Assembly (NCBI GenBank): GCA_013813135.1
Contig: JACCSF010000285.1
Coordinates: 1-18,027, forward strand
Source: Thermoleophilaceae bacterium
GTDB taxonomy: Bacteria; Actinomycetota; Thermoleophilia; Solirubrobacterales; Thermoleophilaceae
DNA length: 18,027 bases
Reading direction: 5' to 3'
Part shown: positions 6,728 to 13,456 of the stretch, piece by piece
How the letters are laid out: each line of letters begins with the position of its first letter
Position numbering within the stretch: position 1 is the stretch's first letter
Position numbers and translations under genes: made by a program
Notes under the pieces: model-generated
The model's input: only the letters and a program-made list of their open reading frames with translations
The model's database searches: none
Told to the model about the DNA's origin: nothing

Positions 6728-7378
6728 ATGCAGATAGGACACCAGAGGAGATCTTCTCGACTCAGAGCACCCTCGTCGCGAGGCGGGTCCGCAAAGCCAC
6801 GGAACTCCACCGGAGTGCGCCGGGCTACCGAAGGAGCGCCGCCACCAAGGTCCCGGCGGCCGCTCACCGGCGTCCGGACCGTTCTCCCGGTGCTCGGCTA
6901 TTCCCGCAGCCGTGGCGGACAGTCCTGGGTCCATGTTCGGCTCCCCGGGCGCCCGAACGCACACAAGGGTTGGATCCGCGCCCACCGGACCAGGCGCACC
7001 TCGACCGATTGGCGCCTCGCGCTCGATCTGTCCACCCGCCGGGTCACGGTCTACCACCACGGCCATGCCAGGCGCCGGTTCCAGGCCGTCGTGGGCGCGT
7101 CGTCCACCCCAACCCCAACCGGCCGGTTCTTCATCGAGGAGGCCCTCGCCCTCTCCTCCCAGGTGGGCGGCCCGTTCGCGCTTGCCACGAGCGCCCGATC
7201 GCAGGTCCTCCAGGAATTCGAAGGCGGTCCTGGCCAGATCGCCCTCCACGGGACCAACGGCCTCTCCGGGGCACTCGGGAGCGCGGCCTCGCACGGGTGC
7301 ATCCGGCTCGGCACAAGCACGATCACCTGGCTTGCGCAGCGGATCGGCAGCGGTGTCCCGTTGAGAATCTCGCCTTAA
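6728..7378 (+). CDS. L,D-transpeptidase (YkuD) domain protein, no visible signal peptide
   Basis: A 216-residue frame from ATG 6728. Residues about 95-216 form a YkuD catalytic domain: RLALDLSTRRVTVYHHG, TPTGRFFIEE, IALHGTNG with His174, and GSAASHGCIRL with His189 and catalytic Cys191, ending VPLRISP. Residues 62-90 (W.HVRLPGRPNAHKGWI) look like the short SH3-like linker common in actinobacterial members. Such enzymes make 3-3 cross-links in peptidoglycan and must act outside the membrane, yet the first 55 residues are Arg/Ser/Pro-rich with no hydrophobic segment, and a TGA at 6704 blocks extension. The N-terminus may be lost or frameshifted, or export may use another route. The catalytic half looks functional. 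Confidence 0.8.
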   Translation: MQIGHQRRSSRLRAPSSRGGSAKPRNSTGVRRATEGAPPPRSRRPLTGVRTVLPVLGYSRSRGGQSWVHVRLPGRPNAHKGWIRAHRTRRTSTDWRLALDLSTRRVTVYHHGHARRRFQAVVGASSTPTPTGRFFIEEALALSSQVGGPFALATSARSQVLQEFEGGPGQIALHGTNGLSGALGSAASHGCIRLGTSTITWLAQRIGSGVPLRISP

Positions 7379-7397
7379 CACCCGTGCGCTAACTTGG

Positions 7398-8825
7398 ATG
7401 GCTGCGATGGCAGGCGATCGGCTGTCCGGACTCGACGCTTCGTTCCTCCACCTGGAGGACGCTTCGTCGCACATGCACGTGGCGTCGGTGATGCTGTTCG
7501 AGGGCCCCCCTCCCCCCTACGACGATCTGCTCGAGACGTTCGAGCGACGGCTGCCGCTGGTGCCCCGCTACCGCCAGCGGCTCGCGTTCGTCCCGCTCGC
7601 CCAGGGACGGCCCAAGTGGGTCGACGACCCCCACCTCAACCTGCGCTATCACGTGCGCTCCACAGCACTCCCCTCCCCCGGCTCCGAGGAGCAGCTGCAG
7701 GACCTGGCCGGCCGCGTCTTCTCCCAGCAGCTCGACCGCGACAAGCCGCTCTGGGAGGTGTGGCTGGTCGAGGGGCTCGAGGGCGACCGCTTCGCCGTGC
7801 TGTCAAAGACCCACCACGCGCTCGTGGACGGCATCTCGGGGGTGGACATAATCTCGGTGCTGTTCGACACCTCGCCGGAGCCCGTGACCCCCACCGGCCC
7901 CGGCGATCGCTGGCTGCCGCGGCCGCTCCCCAGCCGCGCCCAGCTGCTCGGCGAGGCGCTGGTGGAACGCGCGACGATCCCGACGGAGGTCGTCCGCTCG
8001 GTGCGGGCGGTCTTCCGCGGCCCCCGGCGCATCCTCGGGGCGGCCCGCGAGGCAGCCGTGGGAGTCGGCGCGATGGCCTGGGCCGGCCTCAACCCGGCGC
8101 CCTCCAGCCCCTACAACGAGCCGATCGGACCGCACCGGCGCTTCGCCTGGGTGCGCGCCAACCTGCGCGACATAAAGGCGATCAAGGATTCGCTGGGCGG
8201 CACGGTCAACGACGTCGTGCTGGCCACGGTGGCGGGCGCGCTCGGGCGACACCTGCGCCGGCGCGGCCAGAACACCGACGGGCTCGAGCTCAAGGCGATG
8301 GTGCCGGTGAGCGTGCGCCAGGACCTCGAGCGCGGCGCGCTCGGCAATCGCGTCGCGGCGATGATGGCGCCGCTGCCGGTGTGGTGCCAGGAGCCCGTGG
8401 CGCGGCTCGACATCGTGCGCGAGGAGCTGAAGGACCTGAAGTCGGGCGGGCAGGCCGTCGGCGCCCAGGTGCTCACCGACCTGTCCGGGTTCGCGCCCTC
8501 CACGATCATGGACCAGGCCTCGCGGCTGATGGCGCGCCAGCGCTTCTTCAACCTCGTGGTGACGAACGTGCCGGGGCCGCAGTTCCCGCTCTACCTGCTC
8601 GGCCGCCGGATGCTCGACCCGTTCCCGATGGTGCCGCTCGCCAAGAACCAGGCGCTCGGGGTGGCGCTGCTGTCCTACGACGGCGCTATCAACTTCGGCA
8701 TCGTGGGCGACTTCGATCTGATGTGGGACCTCGACGAGTTCGCGGACGACCTGCGCGAGTCGCTGGCCGAGCTCGCGGTGACCGCCGGCGTCGAGCTGAC
8801 CACCCCGGAGCACGTCGAGGCATGA
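7398..8825 (+). CDS. Wax ester synthase / diacylglycerol acyltransferase (WS/DGAT)
   Basis: A 475-residue bifunctional acyltransferase of the WS/DGAT family, which joins acyl-CoA to diacylglycerol or fatty alcohol to make storage triacylglycerol or wax ester at the inner membrane face. The active-site motif HHALVDG lies at residues 139-145 (His139, His140, Asp144). The N-terminal LSGLDASFLHLED, the PLWEVWLVEGL before the active site, and the later NRVAAMMAPLPV and VVTNVPGPQFPLYLLG are family signatures. Length is typical (about 460-490). Start is ATG 7398; an in-frame ATG at 7410 is the alternative. Its stop overlaps the start of the next gene by ATGA. The gene is consistent with lipid storage as in other soil actinobacteria. 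Confidence 0.92.
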   Translation: MAAMAGDRLSGLDASFLHLEDASSHMHVASVMLFEGPPPPYDDLLETFERRLPLVPRYRQRLAFVPLAQGRPKWVDDPHLNLRYHVRSTALPSPGSEEQLQDLAGRVFSQQLDRDKPLWEVWLVEGLEGDRFAVLSKTHHALVDGISGVDIISVLFDTSPEPVTPTGPGDRWLPRPLPSRAQLLGEALVERATIPTEVVRSVRAVFRGPRRILGAAREAAVGVGAMAWAGLNPAPSSPYNEPIGPHRRFAWVRANLRDIKAIKDSLGGTVNDVVLATVAGALGRHLRRRGQNTDGLELKAMVPVSVRQDLERGALGNRVAAMMAPLPVWCQEPVARLDIVREELKDLKSGGQAVGAQVLTDLSGFAPSTIMDQASRLMARQRFFNLVVTNVPGPQFPLYLLGRRMLDPFPMVPLAKNQALGVALLSYDGAINFGIVGDFDLMWDLDEFADDLRESLAELAVTAGVELTTPEHVEA

Positions 8826-9280
8826 GAGACCGCCTCGCGGAGTGCGCTCGCCAGCTCGGGCTGCAGATGCGCGTGCAGCGACTCGGGGCGTCCACGCGAA
8901 CCGTCAAGGACGCGGCCGTCGCGGTCGGCTGCCAGGAAGCTGAGATCGCCAAGTCGATCGTGTTCGTGGCGGACGGCGACCCGGTCGTCTGCGTGGCCTC
9001 CGGGCGCCACCGGATCGACACCGGGAAGCTCGCCGACGCCCTCGACGTGGCGCAGGTGCGCCAGGCCGCGGCCGACGAGGTGCGCGCCGCGACCGGCTTC
9101 GCGATCGGCGGCGTGCCGCCGTTCGGGCACGACCTGCCGATCCTGTTCGACGAGGCGCTGCTCGAGCACGAGCGCGTCTGGGCCGCCGCGGGCGACCCTC
9201 ACAGCCTGTTCCAGGTCGACCCGCGGGAGCTGGCGCGCTGCGTCGAGGCGCGCGTCGTGGCCATGGGCGACGACGGCTAG
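8822..9280 (+). CDS. YbaK/EbsC-type aminoacyl-tRNA deacylase
   Basis: A 152-residue protein whose ATG at 8822 overlaps the WS/DGAT stop (ATGA), so translation is probably coupled. It follows the YbaK fold: TVKDAAVAVGCQEAEIAKSI with the conserved Lys, VFVADGDPVVCVASGRHRID, and then ATGFAIGGVPPFGHD, the Gly/Pro-rich loop that shapes the active site, and a final PHSLFQVDPRELARC. Members hydrolyse mischarged tRNAs (Cys or Ala on tRNA-Pro, and others) in trans; specificity within the family is not visible. There is no functional link to the lipid gene upstream that I can name. Confidence 0.88.
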   Translation: MRDRLAECARQLGLQMRVQRLGASTRTVKDAAVAVGCQEAEIAKSIVFVADGDPVVCVASGRHRIDTGKLADALDVAQVRQAAADEVRAATGFAIGGVPPFGHDLPILFDEALLEHERVWAAAGDPHSLFQVDPRELARCVEARVVAMGDDG

Positions 9281-9303
9281 CGCCGCTCAGCTGTCCTAGC
9301 CCG

Positions 9304-9334
9304 CTGTACAAGGGCGCGCCCGCGAATTCTGTAC
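9304..9334 (+). promoter_or_regulatory. CTGTAC direct repeats upstream of amt
   Basis: CTGTAC occurs at 9304-9309 and 9329-9334, 25 bases apart, flanking the palindrome GGGCGCGCCC (9312-9321). They lie 45-75 bases upstream of the amt ATG, in the only gap before the nitrogen operon. Direct repeats in phase could bind a nitrogen regulator, but they do not match a site I recognise. Confidence 0.25.
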
Positions 9335-9378
9335 GCCTGGCGAAAGACGCCTCGAGGTCGCTCGCCGACGATGGCGTC

Positions 9379-10752
9379 ATGGAACTCACGCTCGACGGAG
9401 ACGCGATCCCCGCCATCGAGACCATCTGGGTGATGGTGGCGGCGGTCCTGGTGATGTTCATGCAGGTCGGCTTCCTCTTCCTCGAGATCGGCTTCTCGCG
9501 CATGAAGAACGCGGGCACGATCGTCCCCAAGGTCCTGGCCAACTTCTCGATCGCCGCGCTCTGCTACTGGGCGGTCGGGTTCGCCCTGGCCTTCGGCGGC
9601 AGCGGCTGGTTCGCCGGCACGGAGGGCACCTTCCTCGGCACGAGCAACGGCGACCTGTTCCCGGCGATGGCCTTCTCGGCGGCCGCCGTGCCGGCCAAGT
9701 TCTTCTTCCAGTTCGTCTTCTGCGCCGTGTCGCTGGCGATCGTCTGGGGCACGACGTTTGTTTTGATTTAGTTGGGGTCCTACGTGATCTACGCGGTCGT
9801 ATTCAGCTCGCTCATCTATCCGGTCATCAGCCACTGGATCTTCGGCGGCGGCTGGCTGCAGGCCAGCGTCCACATGCAGGACTTCGCCGGCTCGACGGTG
9901 GTGCACCTGATCGGCGCCACCGGCGCGCTGGCCGCACTGCTGCTGCTGGGTCCGCGCCAGGGCAAGTACGGCGGCGACGGCTCTCCCAACGTGATTCCCG
10001 GGCACAACATGCCGCTGGTCGGCCTGGCGGTGCTGGTGCTCTGGTTCGGCTGGTTCGGCTTCAACGCCGGCTCCACCCTGGGCGCCGTCGGGCTTCGCTT
10101 CGCTGACGTAGCCGTGGTGACCAACCTGGCGGCCGCCGCGGGCGTGGTCGGAGCGCTGGTCGCGAGCCGTTTGGTCGTGAAGACGCTCGACATCGGCATG
10201 GCCGGCAACGGCGCCATCGCCGCCCTGGTCGCGATCACGGCGCCCTCCGGCTACGTCGAGTACTGGGCGGCGCCGATCATCGGCGTGGTGGCCGGCGTGG
10301 TCGTCGTGTTCTGCATCATCGCCATCGACAAGGTCGTCGACGACCCAGTCGGTGCGCTCTCCGCTCACGGCGTCGCCGGCATCTGGGGCACGCTGGCGTG
10401 CGGGCTGTTCACCAGCCCGCGCCTGGCCGAGCTGAACGCGATCGGCGACGGCGGCCTCCTCTATACGGGCTCCTTCGAGCAGCTCGGCAGGCAGGCGCTC
10501 GGCGTGGTCGCCGCCTTCACAACCGTCTTCACCGTCAGCTTCCTCATCTTCTACGCGATCAAACGCACGTACGGCCTGCGCGTGAGCGCCGAGGAGGAGC
10601 GGCGCGGACTGGACATCGTCGAGCACGGCATGTGGGGCTACCCCGAGCAGTTCATGCCGGTGCCAGGATCCGAATACCACCCGCCGAACACTCCAGGGGC
10701 CAGGCACAGCGGCCTCGCGGGGAGCCTCGCGGGCCGGACCCAGGAGGGTTAG
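9379..10752 (+). pseudogene. amt: Ammonium transporter Amt, interrupted by an in-frame TAG
   Basis: An Amt/MEP/Rh channel of 457 codons, read in one frame from ATG 9379 to TAG 10750, except for a TAG at 9769-9771 (codon 131). Before it: VGFLFLEIGFSRMKNAGTIV and the first transmembrane helices. After it: YPVISHWIFGGGWLQ, the DFAGSTVVHLIGATGA segment holding the conserved Asp and pore His, WFGWFGFNAGSTLG, and AHGVAGIWGT with the second pore His. The cytoplasmic C-terminal tail (ERRGLDIVEHG.WGYPEQF) that contacts PII is intact. Around the stop, TTFVLI-stop-LGSY replaces what relatives have as roughly TTLERIKFGSY; the length is conserved and the DNA is a T-rich patch (9757-9775). Either a recent lesion or a consensus error; restarting at TTG 9772 would give half a channel. 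glnK follows at once. Confidence 0.85.
10742..10747 (+). promoter_or_regulatory. Strong Shine-Dalgarno of glnK inside the end of amt
   Basis: AGGAGG lies within the last codons of amt, 5 nt before the glnK ATG. It is the clearest ribosome binding site in the window and fixes the glnK start, in contrast to the probable first genes of other units, which lack one. Confidence 0.75.
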
Positions 10753-11121
10753 ATGCGCAAGATCGAAGCGATCATCAGGCCGGAGCGGCTGCAGGACGTC
10801 CAGGACGCACTCGACGAGCTGGGCGTATCGGGACTGACCGTGAGCGACGTTGTCGGCTGTGGGCGCCAGAAGGGCTACACCGAGCAGTACCGCGGCGCGC
10901 GGGCCAACATCTCACTGCTTCCGAAGATCAAGGTCGAGTCGGTAGTGCCGCCCGGCGTGGTCGACGCGGCCGTGGAGGCCATCGTGGGCGCTGCCCGCAC
11001 CGGCGAGATCGGGGACGGCCGCGTGTTCGTCTACCCCGTCGAGCAGGCGATCCGCATCCGCACGGGCGAGCACGGCGAGGATACGGTCATGCACGAGGAG
11101 GCCGAGGGCTGGGGCCACTAG
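10753..11121 (+). CDS. glnK: PII nitrogen regulatory protein
   Basis: A 122-residue PII protein whose ATG directly abuts the amt stop. PII trimers bind ATP/ADP and 2-oxoglutarate and plug the Amt channel when nitrogen is plentiful. The family signatures are clear: GCGRQKGYTEQYRG at residues 35-48, LLPKIKVESVV after the T-loop, and AARTGEIGDGRVFV near the second signature, then RIRTGEHGEDTV. Gln39 (2-oxoglutarate/Mg binding) and Lys58 are present. The T-loop is odd: position 51, where enteric and most actinobacterial GlnK have the uridylylated or adenylylated Tyr, is Ala (YRGARANISLL against YRGAEY). Tyr46 is kept. Covalent control at Tyr51 is therefore impossible, leaving ligand-only signalling. 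Pairing with amt favours the GlnK type. Confidence 0.93.
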   Translation: MRKIEAIIRPERLQDVQDALDELGVSGLTVSDVVGCGRQKGYTEQYRGARANISLLPKIKVESVVPPGVVDAAVEAIVGAARTGEIGDGRVFVYPVEQAIRIRTGEHGEDTVMHEEAEGWGH

Positions 11122-11125
11122 CCCC

Positions 11126-11661
11126 GCCTCGGGCGCGCACGTGCTCGACCTCACCTGCGGCCGGGTGCTGTTCTCCGTACGCGCCGGCACGCCGCGGAGC
11201 GGATCCCACTCTTGGCGACGCGGCCGTCGTGAGCGCATCCTTCGGGGGCCGCGGCGCGACCGTCGAGGATCTGGTCGCCCGGCTGCGGACGGCGGGCCTG
11301 CGCCGGGCGCGTGGTCGGGGACGGGTCGCTCTTCGGCTCCGAGCTGGGCCCGCCCGCCTGGGAGCTGAACGACACGCCGCCCGGGCCGGTCAGCGCGCTC
11401 CAGTTCAACCGCGGCGTCCTGGCTCTGGAGCCGCTCGGGCCGCGGTACGCCCCTGATCCCTCGGCCTTCGCGGCAAAGGGTCTGCGGCGCGCTCTCGTCG
11501 CGGCCGGCGTGGCCGTGGACGGCGCCGCCGCGGTGGGGCTCACGCCGGGCGGCGCGGTGCCGCTTGCGGCCGTCCAGTCGCCGCCCGTCTCGGAGCTCGT
11601 TCGCCTGACCAACAAGCCATCCGACAACCTGCTCGTGGGGATCGCCGGCTACCGCGACTGA
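11126..11661 (+). pseudogene. D-Ala-D-Ala carboxypeptidase (peptidase S13, PBP4/DacB type) relic
   Basis: Three frames in succession hold pieces of one S13 protein. Frame 2 gives GAHVLDLTCGRVLFSVRAGT (about 11135-11195), like the start of the family's catalytic domain. The active-site SxxK segment that should follow is missing. Frame 3 gives DPTLGDAAVVSASFGGRGAT and VEDLVARLRTAGLRRA (about 11205-11303). Frame 1 gives VVGDGSLFG, VSALQFNRGVLALEPLG, FAAKGLRRALVAAGVAVDG and LVRLTNKPSDNLL (11311-11661), the last containing the S-x-N motif. The protein stops shortly after, so the KTG box is also absent. With two frameshifts, an internal deletion and a missing end, it cannot be active. Intact relatives trim peptidoglycan stem peptides in the periplasm or cell wall space. 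Confidence 0.75.
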
Positions 11662-11668
11662 GGCGCGC

Positions 11669-13399
11669 TCAGGGCGCTCCCTGGACGCGCTCCAACCAGG
11701 CGTGCGACCACGGAGCGGCTTTCAGCGCCAGTGCCACGACGGAGCCGAGCATCACCCAGGCAGGCCAGAAGTACCCCGCGCCTCCGGCCAGCCAGATCCC
11801 GATCAGGAACAGGTTGACGATCGCGAGCTTGCCCGCCGTGGCACGCACACCGCGCCGGCGCTGAAGCGCGCGCGCATTGGGCTCGCCGTGGAAGTCCGAG
11901 CGCCTGGCGGGCGGATTGCCAAGCACCCCCCAGGCGTCCAGGGCGACGGCAAGCCCCATTCCGAGCAGCGGCCACGCCGGCCACGCGTTCGGGGCTCCCG
12001 TCAGCGCCCAGACGGCGAGGATGACCAGCGCGGCGCAGCCCTGCAGGGATGAGCGCACGCGCAGCCCGTGGCGCCGGCGCGCCTGCAGCGCGGCCGCCTC
12101 GGCGTCGCTCAGCAGCGGGCGCGGGACGTGCCCGGCGCTCGGGACTCGCTCCACGAGCGGGATGGTCGCTCTCACCTGAGTGCCCTTCCCGGGCGTGCTC
12201 TCGACCGCCAGCGTGCCGTCGAGCGCGCCCACCCTGTCCTGGAGGCCCTGCAGTCCCGAGCCGTCGCCGAGCGCGGCGCCGCCCACGCCGTCGTCGGTCA
12301 CAGTCACCAGCAGATCGCCGTCCCGGGGCGTCACGGCGACCGTGGCGGTGGTCGCCTGCGCGTGCTTGTCGATGTTGGCGAGGCACTCCGAGACCACGAA
12401 GTAGGCAGCAGCCTCCACCTGGTCGGGCAGCCGCTCACCGGGCGCGGCCACGACCTCGACCGGCAGGGACGCCCGTCCGGCGAGATCGTCGAGCGCCGCG
12501 GGCAGGCCGCGGTTGGTGAGGATCGCCGGATGGATGCCGCGCGCGAGGTCGCGCAGCTCCTTCAGGGCCAGGCCCGCCTCGTCCCCGGCGCGGCGCACGA
12601 GCTCCGTGGCCTCCGCGTCTCCCTCCGCCGCGCGCTTCTCGGCCATGCGCAGTGTCAGGGCCAGCGCCACCAGGCGCTGCTGGGCCCCGTCGTGCAGGTC
12701 GCGCTCGATGCGGCGCCGCTCCGAGTCGGCGGCCTCGATGATGCGCGAGCGCGCGTCGCGCAGGTCGGTCATCTGGGCGGTCACGGCCGGATCGACGTTC
12801 GAGCCGAGCAGGACCTCCGCGTAGCCGGTGTAGAGACGCCCGAGCGCGCTCAGCGCCGGGATGCCCACCAGCAGCGCCACCGCTCCAAGCGGCAGCATCA
12901 CGAGCGCCTCCCAAAGTTCGTCGACCCTGAAGAAGCCGTAGTCCACGCCACCCGGCACGGCCCAGTACCAGAGCGGCAGCGCCACGCCGTGGATCCCAAT
13001 GCTGAGGACGACCACCGTGACGATGAACGCGACCAGGCCGAACGGGAACTGCAGCAGCAGGAAGGTGAGGTCCTTCCAGGTTGCCGGGTCGGCCAGCCGG
13101 GCCCGCAGCCGGCCCCAGCGCGAAGCACCCTCGGTCACCGGGCGGTACGGGTTGGGGATGATCGTGCCGGTGAGCGCGGCGATAATGCGTCGTTCGCCCT
13201 CCGCCAGGCCCCCCCACGCGTAGACCGAGAGGATCAGGATCGGGATGCCGATCAGCGTGATCGCCAGGCCGACGCCGAGCGAGATCGCGGTCACGAGGAA
13301 GACGAACTCGGTGACGCCGAGCAGGCCTGCGACCAGCAGGTACCCGATCCGTCCGTACGTGCGCGGGTCGAACAGCTCCCGTTGCAGGCGCGCGATCAC
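11669..13399 (-). CDS. HPK7-type membrane sensor histidine kinase with duplicated 2TM tail
   Basis: A 576-residue kinase from GTG (complement of 13397-13399). The frame runs much further upstream but only as antisense shadow. Residues 10-210 contain about four hydrophobic segments in the pattern of the PF13796-like sensor domain (ISLGVGLAITLIGIPILILS, later FLLLQFPFGLVAFIVTVVVL). The dimerisation/phosphoacceptor helix is ERRRIERDLHDGAQQRLVAL with His236. The ATPase domain follows: VVSECLANIDKHAQA (N box), TDDGVGGA and GSGLQGLQDRV (G boxes), GKGTQVRATIPL. After it come two copies of a 2TM module, each a basic helix plus two membrane segments; the second has IGIWLAGGAGYFWPAWVMLG. No response regulator is adjacent. 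Its signal is unknown; the multi-helix sensor without a large outer domain suggests a membrane-state cue. Confidence 0.88.
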   Translation of the reverse strand: MIARLQRELFDPRTYGRIGYLLVAGLLGVTEFVFLVTAISLGVGLAITLIGIPILILSVYAWGGLAEGERRIIAALTGTIIPNPYRPVTEGASRWGRLRARLADPATWKDLTFLLLQFPFGLVAFIVTVVVLSIGIHGVALPLWYWAVPGGVDYGFFRVDELWEALVMLPLGAVALLVGIPALSALGRLYTGYAEVLLGSNVDPAVTAQMTDLRDARSRIIEAADSERRRIERDLHDGAQQRLVALALTLRMAEKRAAEGDAEATELVRRAGDEAGLALKELRDLARGIHPAILTNRGLPAALDDLAGRASLPVEVVAAPGERLPDQVEAAAYFVVSECLANIDKHAQATTATVAVTPRDGDLLVTVTDDGVGGAALGDGSGLQGLQDRVGALDGTLAVESTPGKGTQVRATIPLVERVPSAGHVPRPLLSDAEAAALQARRRHGLRVRSSLQGCAALVILAVWALTGAPNAWPAWPLLGMGLAVALDAWGVLGNPPARRSDFHGEPNARALQRRRGVRATAGKLAIVNLFLIGIWLAGGAGYFWPAWVMLGSVVALALKAAPWSHAWLERVQGAP

Positions 13400-13409
13400 A
13401 ACACGGTCA

Positions 13410-13415
13410 AATCTA
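13410..13415 (-). promoter_or_regulatory. Putative -10 hexamer TAGATT for the histidine kinase gene
   Basis: On the minus strand TAGATT ends 10 nt before the GTG at 13399, with no Shine-Dalgarno between. It supports that GTG as the start and a nearly leaderless transcript. It lies in the gap shared with the divergent serine hydrolase gene. Confidence 0.35.
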
Positions 13416-13456
13416 CGGGTGCGGCGCGCGACGGTATGTACGGGAGACCGCACCTC

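Noticed and set aside
7394..9280. A 628-codon frame apparently fusing the acyltransferase region to the YbaK-type protein
   Set aside because: Only the last 153 codons are real; the earlier part is a frame-shifted shadow of the WS/DGAT gene, whose own frame has all family motifs.
9769..9771. TAG as pyrrolysine or another recoded amino acid in Amt
   Set aside because: Several other genes here end in TAG (for example pdxH, dinB, glnK), and the stop lies in an abnormal T-rich patch, so a lesion or consensus error is far more likely.
9277..10707. A 476-codon minus-strand frame antisense to amt
   Set aside because: It is a His/Asp/Arg-rich shadow without any motif. Its openness across the TAG patch says nothing about coding.
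12068..13456. The upstream extension of the plus-strand hydrolase frame, antisense to the kinase
   Set aside because: It has no domain signal, and a signal peptide begins only at about 13457-13475, which marks the true N-terminus.
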